From positions 1-46,935 of the forward strand of contig DFAM01000021.1 of assembly GCA_002365595.1 (NCBI GenBank): 46,935 nt of DNA, written 5' to 3'. This DNA comes from Acinetobacter sp. UBA3106 (GTDB lineage Bacteria > Pseudomonadota > Gammaproteobacteria > Pseudomonadales > Moraxellaceae). Shown piece after piece: positions 25,784 through 34,835 of the stretch; within the stretch, counting starts at the first letter, position 1, and each line of letters starts with the position of its first letter. Position numbers and translations under genes: made by a program. Below the pieces are notes generated by a model. It ran no database searches and was not told the origin of the DNA. It worked only from the letters and a program-made list of their open reading frames with translations.

Positions 25784-26269
25784 GTGAGTAATATGCAGTA
25801 TTCATTTAATTTGGCTTTAAACAATGAAGAGGATACCCAAAATTTAGCACAGGTTTTGGCGCAGCATTTTACTACAGGTGTAATGTATCTAATTGGCGAT
25901 TTAGGGGCAGGTAAAACCACACTAACACGCTATTTTTTGCAAAGTTTAGGTCATCAAGGGGCGGTTAAAAGCCCGACTTATACTTTGGTTGAACCGTATA
26001 ATATTCAAGGTAAAGATATCTTTCATTTTGATTTATACCGCTTAAATGACCCTTATGAACTTGAACTGATGGGTATCCGTGATTATCTGGAAACCCCGAA
26101 TGCACTATTTTTGTTTGAATGGCCTTCCAAAGGTGGTGATGAAATTCCCCAGCCTGACCTGATTATCAACATTGAAAAGTCTGAAGATGAGCTGACGCGT
26201 ACAGCAAGTTTAAGTTTCTCGTCAGCCGCATTAAACCAAGCATTAGAGAGTCATTTTAACAATGCGTGA
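25784..26269 (+). CDS. tsaE: tRNA threonylcarbamoyladenosine biosynthesis ATPase TsaE
   Basis: TsaE is the P-loop ATPase that supports the TsaB-TsaD complex in making t6A37 in tRNAs reading ANN codons. The 161 residues show the Walker A YLIGDLGAGKTTLTRYFL, the loop VKSPTYTLVEPY, HFDLYRL and the tail LFEWPSKG. The start is GTG 25784, with GGAA 7 bases before it; ATG 25793 is the alternative. The stop overlaps the mutL start by 8 bp (ATGCGTGA), so translation is probably coupled. First gene of the tsaE-mutL-miaA-hfq cluster. Confidence 0.93.
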   Translation: MSNMQYSFNLALNNEEDTQNLAQVLAQHFTTGVMYLIGDLGAGKTTLTRYFLQSLGHQGAVKSPTYTLVEPYNIQGKDIFHFDLYRLNDPYELELMGIRDYLETPNALFLFEWPSKGGDEIPQPDLIINIEKSEDELTRTASLSFSSAALNQALESHFNNA

Positions 26270-28223
26270 TGATTTAAGCGAACGTCGTATTCATACCCTG
26301 AATCCTGCACTGGCGAACCAGATTGCCGCAGGTGAAGTGATTGAACGTCCAGCATCAGTAGTCAAAGAATTATTAGAAAATTCAATTGATGCAGGTGCGA
26401 CTGAACTTATTATTCGTGTTGAACAGGGTGGCAGTACCCTAATTGAAATCATTGACAATGGTCATGGGGTTCATCCTGATGATTTAGCGTTGGCCGTCAT
26501 GCGGCACGCCACCAGTAAAATCCAGACGGCAGATGATTTACACGCCATTGTTAGCTTGGGTTTTCGTGGTGAAGCCTTGGCCTCGATTGCTGCGGTTTCA
26601 CGTTTAACTTTATGCAGCAGTCAAAACGATGAAGGGGTTGGCTATCAGGTTGAAGTCAACGGAACCGCTTTTGATCATCAGGAAATTCAAGCGGTTGCAG
26701 CGCAAAAAGGCACTCATATTCGGGTGCAGGATTTATTCTTTAATGTGCCGGCACGTCGCAAGTTCTTAAAAAAACAGGGCACTGAATTTGGTCATATTGA
26801 AGAAGTCGTTCGCCGTCTGGCCTTAACCCATTTTGATATCCGTTTCGTTTTAGAACATAACGATAATATTCGCTTGAATTTGCCGGTTGCTGATAGTGGT
26901 GAACTGCGTTTTCAGCGTGTACAGCAACTGTTGGGTCGACAGTTTACTGAAAATGCGTACTGGATCGATGCCGACAGTATCAACATGCGCTTGTCGGGAT
27001 GGTTAGGGCACCCTTCAGATGCACGCGCACAAGCCGATTTGCAATATGTCTATGTGAATGGGCGGATTGTAAAGGACAAGACCATCTCTCATGCCTTGCG
27101 TATGGCTTATGATGGTATTCTGCACGGTCATCAGCATCCGGCTTATTTGCTGTTTTTAGAGGTCGATCCTGAAAATATTGATGTCAATGTACATCCGACC
27201 AAACACGAAATCCGTTTTTTAAATCAGCGTGAAGTACACGAGTTTGTACGTCATTTTGCCAAAGAAAAGCTATCTCAATTTCAAACGGCTACCGCTGAAC
27301 TGGCTTCGGCAATGAAAACAGATGAGGCGGCAGACCAGATTGTACCTGCCCAGTCGCAACCTCGTTATCAGGAACAATTTCAACTGCATAAAGCGGTAGA
27401 TGCATATACGCCACAACCGGAAGCACAAATTTCCACAGATTTACTCAGTGATTTTAATGCCAGCAGTCCGCAAACGGTGCACTATGCTTCATCGCCGTCG
27501 CAAAGTCGCTATAACGGTTCACAGCAGCTCAATAATGCCTTGCAAAGCTATCTGGCGCCATTGCGTGACTCAACCTTAGCGGGTTCAGATACAGAGATAA
27601 ATCAACTTGAACAAAGTACAGTTACTCACGTCGATGAACATCCACTCGGTATTGCGATTGCGCAACTGCATGGCATTTATATTCTGGCGCAAAACACTGA
27701 AGGCCTGATTATTGTCGATATGCATGCCGCGCATGAACGCATTGTGTTGCAGCAAATGAAAGCTGCATGGGACAAGCCTGAGTTCTGGACATCACAGCAA
27801 CTACTGATTCCTAAAGTAATTAGTATTAGCCGTATGCAGGCCATGCGGGTGGATGAGCTGAAAGACCAGTTGGCGCGTTTAGGACTTGAAATTGACCAGT
27901 ATGGCGATGAACAGGTGATTGTGCGAGGTGTACCCGCCATTTTGCACAAGGCAGATTTTGCAGCTTTGGTGCCTGAATTGCTGAATGATTTAGATCCGAG
28001 TGATGAAGCGCGGGGATTGCTGCAAAAGCGTGACCAGATTTTAGCAGGCATGGCTTGTCATGGTGCTGTACGTGCGCATCGAATTCTTAGCCTTTCGGAA
28101 ATGAATGCCTTGCTGCGCCAAATGGAACAGACAGAATTTGCCAGTCAGTGTAATCATGGCCGCCCAACCTGGCGTGCATTTCCACTTTCACAATTAGATA
28201 AACTTTTTGCTCGAGGAGAGTAG
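26262..28223 (+). CDS. mutL: DNA mismatch repair protein MutL
   Basis: MutL links MutS mismatch recognition to downstream incision. The 653 residues begin with a GHKL ATPase domain: ELLENSIDAGAT, IIDNGHGVHPDD and LGFRGEALASIAAVSRL, then YVNGRIVKDK and NVHPTKHEIRFL. A Gln/Ser-rich linker at about 340-450 precedes the C-terminal dimerisation domain. That domain holds relatives of the endonuclease motifs (VDMHAAHERIVLQQ, ACHGAVRAHR, CNHGRPTWR). The residue I align with the last Glu of the metal motif is Gln here. The gene overlaps tsaE and ends 6 bp before miaA. Confidence 0.95.
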   Translation: MRDDLSERRIHTLNPALANQIAAGEVIERPASVVKELLENSIDAGATELIIRVEQGGSTLIEIIDNGHGVHPDDLALAVMRHATSKIQTADDLHAIVSLGFRGEALASIAAVSRLTLCSSQNDEGVGYQVEVNGTAFDHQEIQAVAAQKGTHIRVQDLFFNVPARRKFLKKQGTEFGHIEEVVRRLALTHFDIRFVLEHNDNIRLNLPVADSGELRFQRVQQLLGRQFTENAYWIDADSINMRLSGWLGHPSDARAQADLQYVYVNGRIVKDKTISHALRMAYDGILHGHQHPAYLLFLEVDPENIDVNVHPTKHEIRFLNQREVHEFVRHFAKEKLSQFQTATAELASAMKTDEAADQIVPAQSQPRYQEQFQLHKAVDAYTPQPEAQISTDLLSDFNASSPQTVHYASSPSQSRYNGSQQLNNALQSYLAPLRDSTLAGSDTEINQLEQSTVTHVDEHPLGIAIAQLHGIYILAQNTEGLIIVDMHAAHERIVLQQMKAAWDKPEFWTSQQLLIPKVISISRMQAMRVDELKDQLARLGLEIDQYGDEQVIVRGVPAILHKADFAALVPELLNDLDPSDEARGLLQKRDQILAGMACHGAVRAHRILSLSEMNALLRQMEQTEFASQCNHGRPTWRAFPLSQLDKLFARGE

Positions 28224-28229
28224 TTGTAC

Positions 28230-29174
28230 ATGTCAAATCAATTGCCGGTCATCAATTTAATGGGACCAACTGCAAGTGGTAAAACCGCTTTGGCATGTGA
28301 ACTTTATGAGCAAGGCCATTTTGAGCTGATCTCTGTCGATTCCGCGCTGGTTTATCAAGATATGGACATTGGTACCGCTAAACCGACCAAAGACGAACAG
28401 GCGCGCTATCCGCATCATCTGATCGACATTATCACACCTCTGGAAGTGTATTCGGCAGCGCAGTTTGTAGAAGATGCCTGTGTGCTGATTGATGATATTC
28501 ATGCACGTGGTAAAACCCCTATTCTGGTAGGTGGTACCATGCTGTATTTCAAGGCTTTATTGGAAGGATTGTCGAGTAATTTACCGAGTGCAGACTATGC
28601 GGTACGTGCTGAAATTGAAGCGAAAGCCGAGCAACAGGGTTGGCAGGCCGTTTATGAAGAATTATGTGCGGTAGATCCCTTAGCAGGGCAGAAATTTAAA
28701 GTCAGCGATAAACAACGTATTATCCGTGCCTTAGAAGTATTTAAGCTGACTGGACAGCCAATTACAAAACTACAAGCTGAACAACCAAAAAATGTACCAT
28801 ACCGTTACACATTTCATAATCATGCTTTATTGCCTGATCGTGTAGAATTACATAAGCGTATCGAATTGCGTCTAAAAACTATGTGGGATATCGGATTTTT
28901 ACATGAAGTAGAAGGGCTGATTGAAAAATACGATTTAAATGATAATTTACCGTCCATGCGCTCAGTTGGCTATCGACAAGCTCTAGAATTTATACAAAAA
29001 AGTGACCAAAGTGTCGAAAAACAACGAGAAATGGAGGATAAGTCTTTATTTGCAACACGACAACTGGCAAAACGTCAATATACTTGGTTAAGATCTTTGC
29101 AAGAATCGCATAAATTTAAAACATATTTGACGGTCAAGCAGGCCCAAGAAGACTTGCGAAAGTGTTACGGATAA
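28230..29174 (+). CDS. miaA: tRNA dimethylallyltransferase MiaA
   Basis: MiaA adds a dimethylallyl group from DMAPP to A37 of tRNAs reading UNN codons. The 314 residues carry the P-loop NLMGPTASGKTALACELY, the SVDSALVYQDMDIGTAKP signature (the usual Gln-Val is Ala-Leu here), HHLIDI, the GGTMLYFKALLEGL motif, and the C-terminal RQLAKRQYTWLR with the catalytic basic residues. I choose ATG 28230, with GAGGAG upstream; TTG 28224 directly follows the mutL stop and is less likely. Co-transcribed with mutL; hfq follows after a hairpin. Confidence 0.95.
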   Translation: MSNQLPVINLMGPTASGKTALACELYEQGHFELISVDSALVYQDMDIGTAKPTKDEQARYPHHLIDIITPLEVYSAAQFVEDACVLIDDIHARGKTPILVGGTMLYFKALLEGLSSNLPSADYAVRAEIEAKAEQQGWQAVYEELCAVDPLAGQKFKVSDKQRIIRALEVFKLTGQPITKLQAEQPKNVPYRYTFHNHALLPDRVELHKRIELRLKTMWDIGFLHEVEGLIEKYDLNDNLPSMRSVGYRQALEFIQKSDQSVEKQREMEDKSLFATRQLAKRQYTWLRSLQESHKFKTYLTVKQAQEDLRKCYG

Positions 29175-29187
29175 AGCAAAATTTAGT

Positions 29188-29234
29188 AACTATCTTTTTT
29201 ATAATTTTTATTGAGAAATAAAGATAGTTTTTTT
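29188..29234 (+). terminator. Hairpin with T-run between miaA and hfq
   Basis: AACTATCTTT (29188-29197) pairs with AAAGATAGTT (29220-29229), followed by more T. The stem is AT-rich with a long 22-base loop, so it may be only a partial terminator, allowing separate high-level expression of hfq. Confidence 0.5.
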
Positions 29235-29265
29235 GCGCTGATTTTAATTTTTTTGGAGTTATAAC

Positions 29266-29781
29266 ATGTCTAAAGGTCAAACTTTACAAGATCCGTTCTT
29301 AAATTCTCTCCGTAAGGAACGTATTCCTGTTTCTATCTTCCTTGTGAATGGTATTAAATTACAAGGTCATATTGAATCATTTGACCAATATGTTGTTTTA
29401 TTAAAAAACACTGTAAGCCAAATGGTTTACAAACACGCAATTTCTACAGTTGTTCCTGCACGTAACCCACGTCCTGCTGGTGCTCCGGCTGGTGCTCAAG
29501 GCGCTGGTGGCTTTGGTGGTCAACCTCAAGGTGGCTTCGGTGGTCAAGGTGGCTTCGGCGGTCAAGGCGGCTTCGGCGGTCAAGGCGGCTTCGGTGGTCA
29601 AGGTGGCTTCGGTAGCCAAGGTGGTTTCGGCGGTCAAGCTGGTGGCTTCGGTGGTCAAGCTGGTGGTTTCGGTGGTCAAGGTGGCTTCGGTGCTCAAGGT
29701 GGCTTCGGTGGTCAATCAAACCCAGGCTTTGAAGGCGAAACAAAATTTGAAGATTCTCAAGATGACGAAAATAATCGTTAA
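29266..29781 (+). CDS. hfq: RNA chaperone Hfq with very long glycine-rich tail
   Basis: Hfq forms a hexameric ring that pairs small RNAs with mRNAs. Residues 1-66 are a standard Sm-like core: Q8, D9, rim residues R16-K17-E18-R19, and the Y55-K56-H57 proximal-face motif. Position 42, Phe in E. coli, is Tyr. Beyond residue 70 comes a long low-complexity tail of near-identical GGFGGQ units (18-bp DNA repeats, about 29505-29715), ending in an acidic tip (DSQDDENNR). The total of 171 residues compares with 102 in E. coli. Such tails are characteristic of Acinetobacter and some other Moraxellaceae. GGAG precedes the ATG, and a terminator follows. Confidence 0.97.
   Translation: MSKGQTLQDPFLNSLRKERIPVSIFLVNGIKLQGHIESFDQYVVLLKNTVSQMVYKHAISTVVPARNPRPAGAPAGAQGAGGFGGQPQGGFGGQGGFGGQGGFGGQGGFGGQGGFGSQGGFGGQAGGFGGQAGGFGGQGGFGAQGGFGGQSNPGFEGETKFEDSQDDENNR
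29505..29715 (+). repeat. 18-bp tandem repeats encoding the Hfq GGFGGQ tail
   Basis: Roughly a dozen tandem copies of GGTGGCTTCGGTGGTCAA and close variants, some lengthened by one Ala-Gly insertion (GGQAGGFGGQ). Synonymous changes between units are few, so copy number could vary by slippage or recombination. Confidence 0.85.
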
Positions 29782-29793
29782 TTGTTGATTCTT

Positions 29794-29826
29794 AAAAGTC
29801 TCTCTTAATGAGAGGCTTTTTTTATT
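29794..29826 (+). terminator. Rho-independent terminator of hfq
   Basis: AAAAGTCTCTC (29794-29804) pairs with GAGAGGCTTTT (29810-29820) with one G-U pair, followed by a T-run. Confidence 0.85.
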
Positions 29827-29870
29827 TTATAAAAAGTAAATTAATAACATGAGCTTTCTTAGAGCTAATA

Positions 29871-29905
29871 AAAAACCAGTTGCTTAAACAACTGGTTTTT
29901 TTTGG
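29871..29905 (-). terminator. Terminator of the lptD-surA operon (bidirectional hairpin)
   Basis: AACCAGTTG (29874-29882) and CAACTGGTT (29889-29897) form a perfect stem with A/T-runs on both sides. It lies 20 bp past the surA stop codon on the minus strand. Confidence 0.8.
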
Positions 29906-29922
29906 CTCAAATCATTTGAGGA

Positions 29923-31233
29923 TTATTTGTTTTTTTTACGGTCCAGACTAGGGTCTTTGATTTCAACAAAAGCATTGCTGCGAATTTCACGTAACCAGCT
30001 ATCAAGTTCAGCGTCAAACTGGCGTTCACCTAGAATCTGACGAGCCATACGTTGCTGATATTCACGTGTCATATCTTGCTGGCGTGTATCAGTCACTTGA
30101 AGAATATGCCAGCCAAATTGAGTCTGGAAAGGCGCACTGATTTGACCTGTAGGGGTATTCTTCATTTGTGCCTCGAACTCAGGCACCATGACACCCGGAC
30201 TCACCCAGCCTAAACTGCCGCCATCACGAGCAGAACCGGGATCATTGGAAAAAGTTGAGGCCAATACGGCAAAATCTTCACCCGCTTTTAAGCGGCTGTA
30301 GATGCTGTCGATTTGTTGTTTGGCATTTTCCGGACTAACAACTTCAGAAGGTTGAATCAGAATGTGACGTACCTGATATTGCGAGACAATCGCTTTTTGG
30401 TCACCACCTTTGCGTTCAATCAATTTTAAAACATGAATGCCATCACGAACCGGAATCAAGTCTGTAGTCTGACCTGCTTGCAGTGTGCTTACCCGGGCAG
30501 CCAGTTCAGCAGGAATATCAGACAGGCTTCTAAAGCCCATATCTGCGCTTTCTACCTTTACAGCCTTGGTGGTAAATTTTTGGTCAATTGCTTTAACATC
30601 ATTACTGCTATTCAGTTCAGCTTTGACCAGTTTTGCTGTTTTTTCTAAGGCTGCTTGATCATTACCCGATACACGAACATGAATAACATGCGCCTGGCTG
30701 CCTAAAGCGGCTTGACCTTGCGGAGTTTTCAGGAAATTTTCCACATCCTGATCACTAATTTTAATGCGGGACATCACAATTTGTTGACGCAAGCGATTAA
30801 TCGCTAAATCTTCTGCAATGCGGTTACGCAAGGATTCATAGGTTCCTGGTGCAATAGCATCTAGCTTTTGCTGAAATGCTTCTAAACTCTTGCTGCCAGA
30901 TTGGCCGGCGACCTTGAGCACAGCTTCATTCAGTTCTTTTTCATTGGGTTTGATGTTGTAGCGTTTAACTTGTTCAAGCTGCGCCTGACGGATAATTAGC
31001 TGGTCAAGGGCCTGTTGCTGTAAGTACTGTTCGGGTGGAACTGGTTTTTTTTGTGCTTCCAGCTGATGTTTGAGTTCGGCAATACTTTGTTCTAAATCAC
31101 TTTTTAAAATGACACTGTTATCAACCAAGGCCACCACTTCGTCTGAGGGTTGCGCAAATGTAGTCATTGATGAAGATAGGACTAAAGCAAGAGCAGTCGC
31201 TTTAAAAAAATGTTTTAACTGTTTTGTCTTCAT
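29923..31233 (-). CDS. surA: Periplasmic chaperone / peptidyl-prolyl isomerase SurA
   Basis: SurA escorts unfolded outer-membrane proteins through the periplasm to the BAM complex. The 436 residues start with a cleavable signal peptide (LALVLSSSMTTFA-QP), then the N-terminal chaperone domain (VALVDNSVILKSDLEQ), two parvulin domains (the second with YQVRHILI, FSNDPGSARDGGSLGWV and FGWHILQV) and a short C-terminal helix. The ATG at 31233 overlaps the lptD stop by one base (TAATG), so translation is coupled to its main client gene, lptD. Confidence 0.95.
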   Translation of the reverse strand: MKTKQLKHFFKATALALVLSSSMTTFAQPSDEVVALVDNSVILKSDLEQSIAELKHQLEAQKKPVPPEQYLQQQALDQLIIRQAQLEQVKRYNIKPNEKELNEAVLKVAGQSGSKSLEAFQQKLDAIAPGTYESLRNRIAEDLAINRLRQQIVMSRIKISDQDVENFLKTPQGQAALGSQAHVIHVRVSGNDQAALEKTAKLVKAELNSSNDVKAIDQKFTTKAVKVESADMGFRSLSDIPAELAARVSTLQAGQTTDLIPVRDGIHVLKLIERKGGDQKAIVSQYQVRHILIQPSEVVSPENAKQQIDSIYSRLKAGEDFAVLASTFSNDPGSARDGGSLGWVSPGVMVPEFEAQMKNTPTGQISAPFQTQFGWHILQVTDTRQQDMTREYQQRMARQILGERQFDAELDSWLREIRSNAFVEIKDPSLDRKKNK

Positions 31234-33701
31234 TAACGTTGTGTCCAAGATTGATTAATATTATTGAAACCTAGAATACGGTTTTCTAGTAAAGATGAAA
31301 GCTTGTTGTTGAAGCCGCCTAAACCTTTCAGACTAATTTCAGCCATAATGGCACGTTTTGGTGAAACACCTTCATCATTCACATTGTCCAGGTCATTATA
31401 GTAAGAACGGCCATAGACCGAAATGCCCCAGCAACATGACTCATAATTTACACCGAGCAAATACTCGCGAGCGACGTTATTGTCCAGATCATACTGAGCA
31501 TGACCTAAAATACGCCAGTTATTTGCTACAGGCTGAATGAATGAGGCGACAACCTGGTCATACTGGTCTTGACGGTTCGGAATGTCTTTGCGATAGAAAT
31601 AACCCAGATTATAAAGGTTACCTTCATTCCCAGTGTAATACAGTTGCAGATCGCGCTGCGCATTGTCACCATTTGACATCCAGGCAGAATTTGCGCCAAT
31701 GGTAAAGTTCTGTGATAGCTGACTCGATACGCTTAAAATAGGACCGGTACGGCGTTCAGTATCAAACTGGTCAGTTTCATTTTCTAGCGTTACCCGGCGG
31801 TCTTCAAAAAAGAAGCTTTGACCCACGCTGGTTTTTAAGCGTTCCAGACCAATTTCATCAAATAAACTATAACTTAGACCTAAAGATAAGAAATTATTAT
31901 CTTCTAAACGGTCATGTCCATAGAAGCGGCGAGAGTTAAATAACTGATCGTAATTGATGGAGGCAGGAGCCGAGTCAAAGTTTGGATGCCCATCCTGATT
32001 TTCATAGGGCGCATATGCATAGAAGGCGCGAGGAGTAAGTGTTTGTAGATACTTGCCTTCTTTTTCAAAGATTAAACCTGTATCTAAAGTGAATTCAGGA
32101 ATGGTAACGGATTGATTTTCACTTGAAGAATTGGTCTGACTTTGTTGATTAATCACTTGTTGAGTAGCTTTGTCATAGAAAGTATTTACATTACGTAGTG
32201 ATACTTCCGGAATGACAAATGACCACGGATTGCGATAATTATAACGTACCGAAAAATCATTATAAATTCGGGTGCCGCTTGGTTCGTAAGAGGTATTGTT
32301 CGTTAAATTGGCAACATTAATATCTTTTTTGAAATAAGCCGTATCATGGTCAAATTCGAACTGTAAGCCTTGCGGGTCACCAGCGGTATAGTTGAGTAAA
32401 AATTGTGGCAAACGTGCGTAAGGACGATCCTGATCGGAAACGGATTTGTCGACAGTCTGGAAATCTTCTACTTTTAACTGGGCTCTAAGACCGGGAATGC
32501 CGTTGCCGTAATTAAGTTCCCAGGCACGGCGCAAGTTTAGCGTGGTTTTAGAATTTGGGTTGTTATTTAAATCGGAAAAATAGTCTTTATCTGAAACGTA
32601 GTTGTATTCAAGATTGGTTGAAAACTGATTGTTAATTTGCCAGTTATGTAAAAATTGTAAAGCTTTACGGTCTTGGTCGTTATATTCGCCATCTGAAGCT
32701 AAATAACCGCCCCAAAACATACCAGAGCCGAAATTTTCCGTTAAATAGCGGAATTCGCCTTCAAGCATTGCACCGCGGCTGGCTATATACCGTGGCGTGA
32801 CGGTCGCATCGTAATTAGGTGCCAGGTTTAAATAAACAGGGACAGCAAGCTCTAAACCACCATCATTCGAAAAGCCGAAACTTGGGGTTAAAATACCTGT
32901 GGTACGGCGGTCATCAATCGGGAAGTTGAAATAAGGCACGGCAAGGACTGGAACTTCTTTGACATAGAGTTTGGTGCCGCGTGTTTCACCGCGTCCGCTT
33001 TCCTTGTTTAAGGTAATTTTATCTGCCTGAATTTTCCAGCCTGGCTTTTCATCGGGTGGACAGGTGGTGTAGGTGGCATTGTTCATCACCACAATATTTT
33101 CAGCAGTACGTGCTATTTTTTCTGCACGGCCATGCGCATGCTGCTCTTCAGAAATATAGAAGCTGTTATTTAAATCGCCTTGCTGGGTCTTTAAGTTGTA
33201 ATTGATCTGGTCACTTTGTGACAGCAAGCCCGCTTGTGCCATTTGCACACGACCTTGTGCATTGGCATAGGTCTGAGTTTGGTCGATGGTAATTTTATCA
33301 GCGCGAATTTGTCGACCTTGTTGGTCAATCAATACATTGCCTTCAAGAACTGAATCACCACTCGGATCATAATGACCATAATCCGCAGTTACTGTAGAGG
33401 TGGCATTTTCTGGATCTACAGCTTTAGTCTCTGGGCTAATCGGGGTAATCCAGGCACCTTGACAGTAAGCAGAGCTTAAATACTGTCCTTGGCGTTGTTG
33501 AGCTTCCGGTGCTGATTTATCAACATAGTATTGTTCAAAAAATTGTTGTCCAGGATACGACTCCTGGATACTGTCTTTCATTTTTTGGTTGTCGACAGTC
33601 GAAGCTGGAATTGTGGATTCAGCATAGCTTGAGATCGAGCTGCCACATAAAAGGGTCAAAATAGCAGTCGCTAAAGGATTAAATTTAAACTGATGCTTCA
33701 T
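31233..33701 (-). CDS. lptD: LPS-assembly protein LptD
   Basis: LptD is the outer-membrane beta-barrel that, with the lipoprotein LptE, inserts LPS into the outer leaflet. The 822 residues have a signal peptide, an N-terminal jellyroll (GDSVLEGNVLIDQQGRQIRA, an OstA/LptA-like unit) and a large C-terminal barrel. The four disulfide cysteines expected for LptD are present: C80 (AYCQG), C214 (TTCPPD) and the adjacent pair C756-C757 (ESCCWG). The ATG at 33701 gives a standard signal peptide; ATG 33710 would add three residues. It is divergent from amgK with about 120 bp between, and leads the operon with surA. Confidence 0.95.
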   Translation of the reverse strand: MKHQFKFNPLATAILTLLCGSSISSYAESTIPASTVDNQKMKDSIQESYPGQQFFEQYYVDKSAPEAQQRQGQYLSSAYCQGAWITPISPETKAVDPENATSTVTADYGHYDPSGDSVLEGNVLIDQQGRQIRADKITIDQTQTYANAQGRVQMAQAGLLSQSDQINYNLKTQQGDLNNSFYISEEQHAHGRAEKIARTAENIVVMNNATYTTCPPDEKPGWKIQADKITLNKESGRGETRGTKLYVKEVPVLAVPYFNFPIDDRRTTGILTPSFGFSNDGGLELAVPVYLNLAPNYDATVTPRYIASRGAMLEGEFRYLTENFGSGMFWGGYLASDGEYNDQDRKALQFLHNWQINNQFSTNLEYNYVSDKDYFSDLNNNPNSKTTLNLRRAWELNYGNGIPGLRAQLKVEDFQTVDKSVSDQDRPYARLPQFLLNYTAGDPQGLQFEFDHDTAYFKKDINVANLTNNTSYEPSGTRIYNDFSVRYNYRNPWSFVIPEVSLRNVNTFYDKATQQVINQQSQTNSSSENQSVTIPEFTLDTGLIFEKEGKYLQTLTPRAFYAYAPYENQDGHPNFDSAPASINYDQLFNSRRFYGHDRLEDNNFLSLGLSYSLFDEIGLERLKTSVGQSFFFEDRRVTLENETDQFDTERRTGPILSVSSQLSQNFTIGANSAWMSNGDNAQRDLQLYYTGNEGNLYNLGYFYRKDIPNRQDQYDQVVASFIQPVANNWRILGHAQYDLDNNVAREYLLGVNYESCCWGISVYGRSYYNDLDNVNDEGVSPKRAIMAEISLKGLGGFNNKLSSLLENRILGFNNINQSWTQR

Positions 33702-33821
33702 TTGTATCATTAACCAAGTATGCTTAATCGCAATTAATTATCCTCGCATCATAGAGAAAAAGTTGATAAGTGGCTACACTTAGCACTTTAAAAACTCAGC
33801 CTGTATTAGAATTTATCGCAA

Positions 33822-34835
33822 ATGAATACACAACGTGAACAATTGATACAAACATGGATTACATCTGTACTTGGTTCAGATCAATTTGAGACTCATTTTT
33901 TGGCAGGCGATGCAAGCTTCCGTCGTTATGCACGAATCAAATTGAATAATAAAACATTTATGCTTATGGATGCACCACCAGAAAAAGAAGATTGTGGGCC
34001 TTTTGTGACGATCGATGAATTTTTTGATAAGAATGGTGTGCGGGTACCGCATATTGTTGCCAAAGACCTGGAACTCGGCTTCCTGTTGTTGGAAGATTTT
34101 GGCGATGTTCTACTCTCGACATTGCTAAATGAGCAAACGGTAGACAGTTATTATGAGCAAAGTTTCAAACAGCTGATTCAATTACAAGCGATTGATGGAA
34201 CAAATCATTTTCCGAATTATTCCTATGAAAAGCTGATTTCTGAAATGGAGCTGCTGACTGGCTGGATGCTGCCTTCGCTGCACATTCAACCGACAGCAGA
34301 GGAAAGTGCCTTAATCAAGCGCAGTTTTGCCATTTTAGCCAACGCTGCACTGGCACAGCCGCAAGTCATTGTGCATCGTGATTTTCATAGTCGTAACCTG
34401 ATGAAAATTGAAGGTGAAACTGATCTGGGCGTGATTGATTTTCAGGATGCTGTGATTGGCGCCGATACCTATGACCTGATTTCAATTACCCGTGATGCCT
34501 ATGTGCAGTGGAATGCAGATCGCGTTTATACATGGTTTAAAACCTTCTATGACCTGTTGCCTGAATCTGCAAAGCAGGATCGCGATTTTGAACAGTTTAA
34601 AAAAGATGCCGACATGATGGCGATTCAGCGTCATATTAAAATTTTGGGCATTTTTGTGCGTCTGTTTGAGCGTGATGGCAAATCAGGTTATCTCAAGGAT
34701 TTACCACGTGTGATGTGGTATTTACTAGAAGAAAGCAAGCCTTATGCAGAACTACAACCGTTTATGCAGTTTATTCAGGCTAAAGTCATGCCGAAATTTG
34801 AAGCCAAATACGGACGTTATGAGGTTGCTGCATAA
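33822..34835 (+). CDS. amgK: N-acetylmuramate/N-acetylglucosamine anomeric kinase AmgK
   Basis: AmgK phosphorylates the anomeric carbon of MurNAc (and GlcNAc) released from peptidoglycan, bypassing de novo synthesis of UDP-MurNAc and giving some fosfomycin tolerance. The 337 residues are an aminoglycoside-phosphotransferase-type kinase: DASFRRYARI near the N-terminus, the catalytic loop VIHRDFHSRNLM and the metal motif GVIDFQDAVIG. The pairing with murU, whose ATG directly follows the TAA, makes the specific name secure. Cytoplasmic. Confidence 0.92.
   Translation: MNTQREQLIQTWITSVLGSDQFETHFLAGDASFRRYARIKLNNKTFMLMDAPPEKEDCGPFVTIDEFFDKNGVRVPHIVAKDLELGFLLLEDFGDVLLSTLLNEQTVDSYYEQSFKQLIQLQAIDGTNHFPNYSYEKLISEMELLTGWMLPSLHIQPTAEESALIKRSFAILANAALAQPQVIVHRDFHSRNLMKIEGETDLGVIDFQDAVIGADTYDLISITRDAYVQWNADRVYTWFKTFYDLLPESAKQDRDFEQFKKDADMMAIQRHIKILGIFVRLFERDGKSGYLKDLPRVMWYLLEESKPYAELQPFMQFIQAKVMPKFEAKYGRYEVAA

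Noticed and set aside
29401..29788. Long open frames on other frames and the opposite strand over the hfq tail
   Set aside because: They arise from the 18-bp tandem repeats, which are free of stops in several frames. They have biased, repetitive composition and no ribosome binding site.
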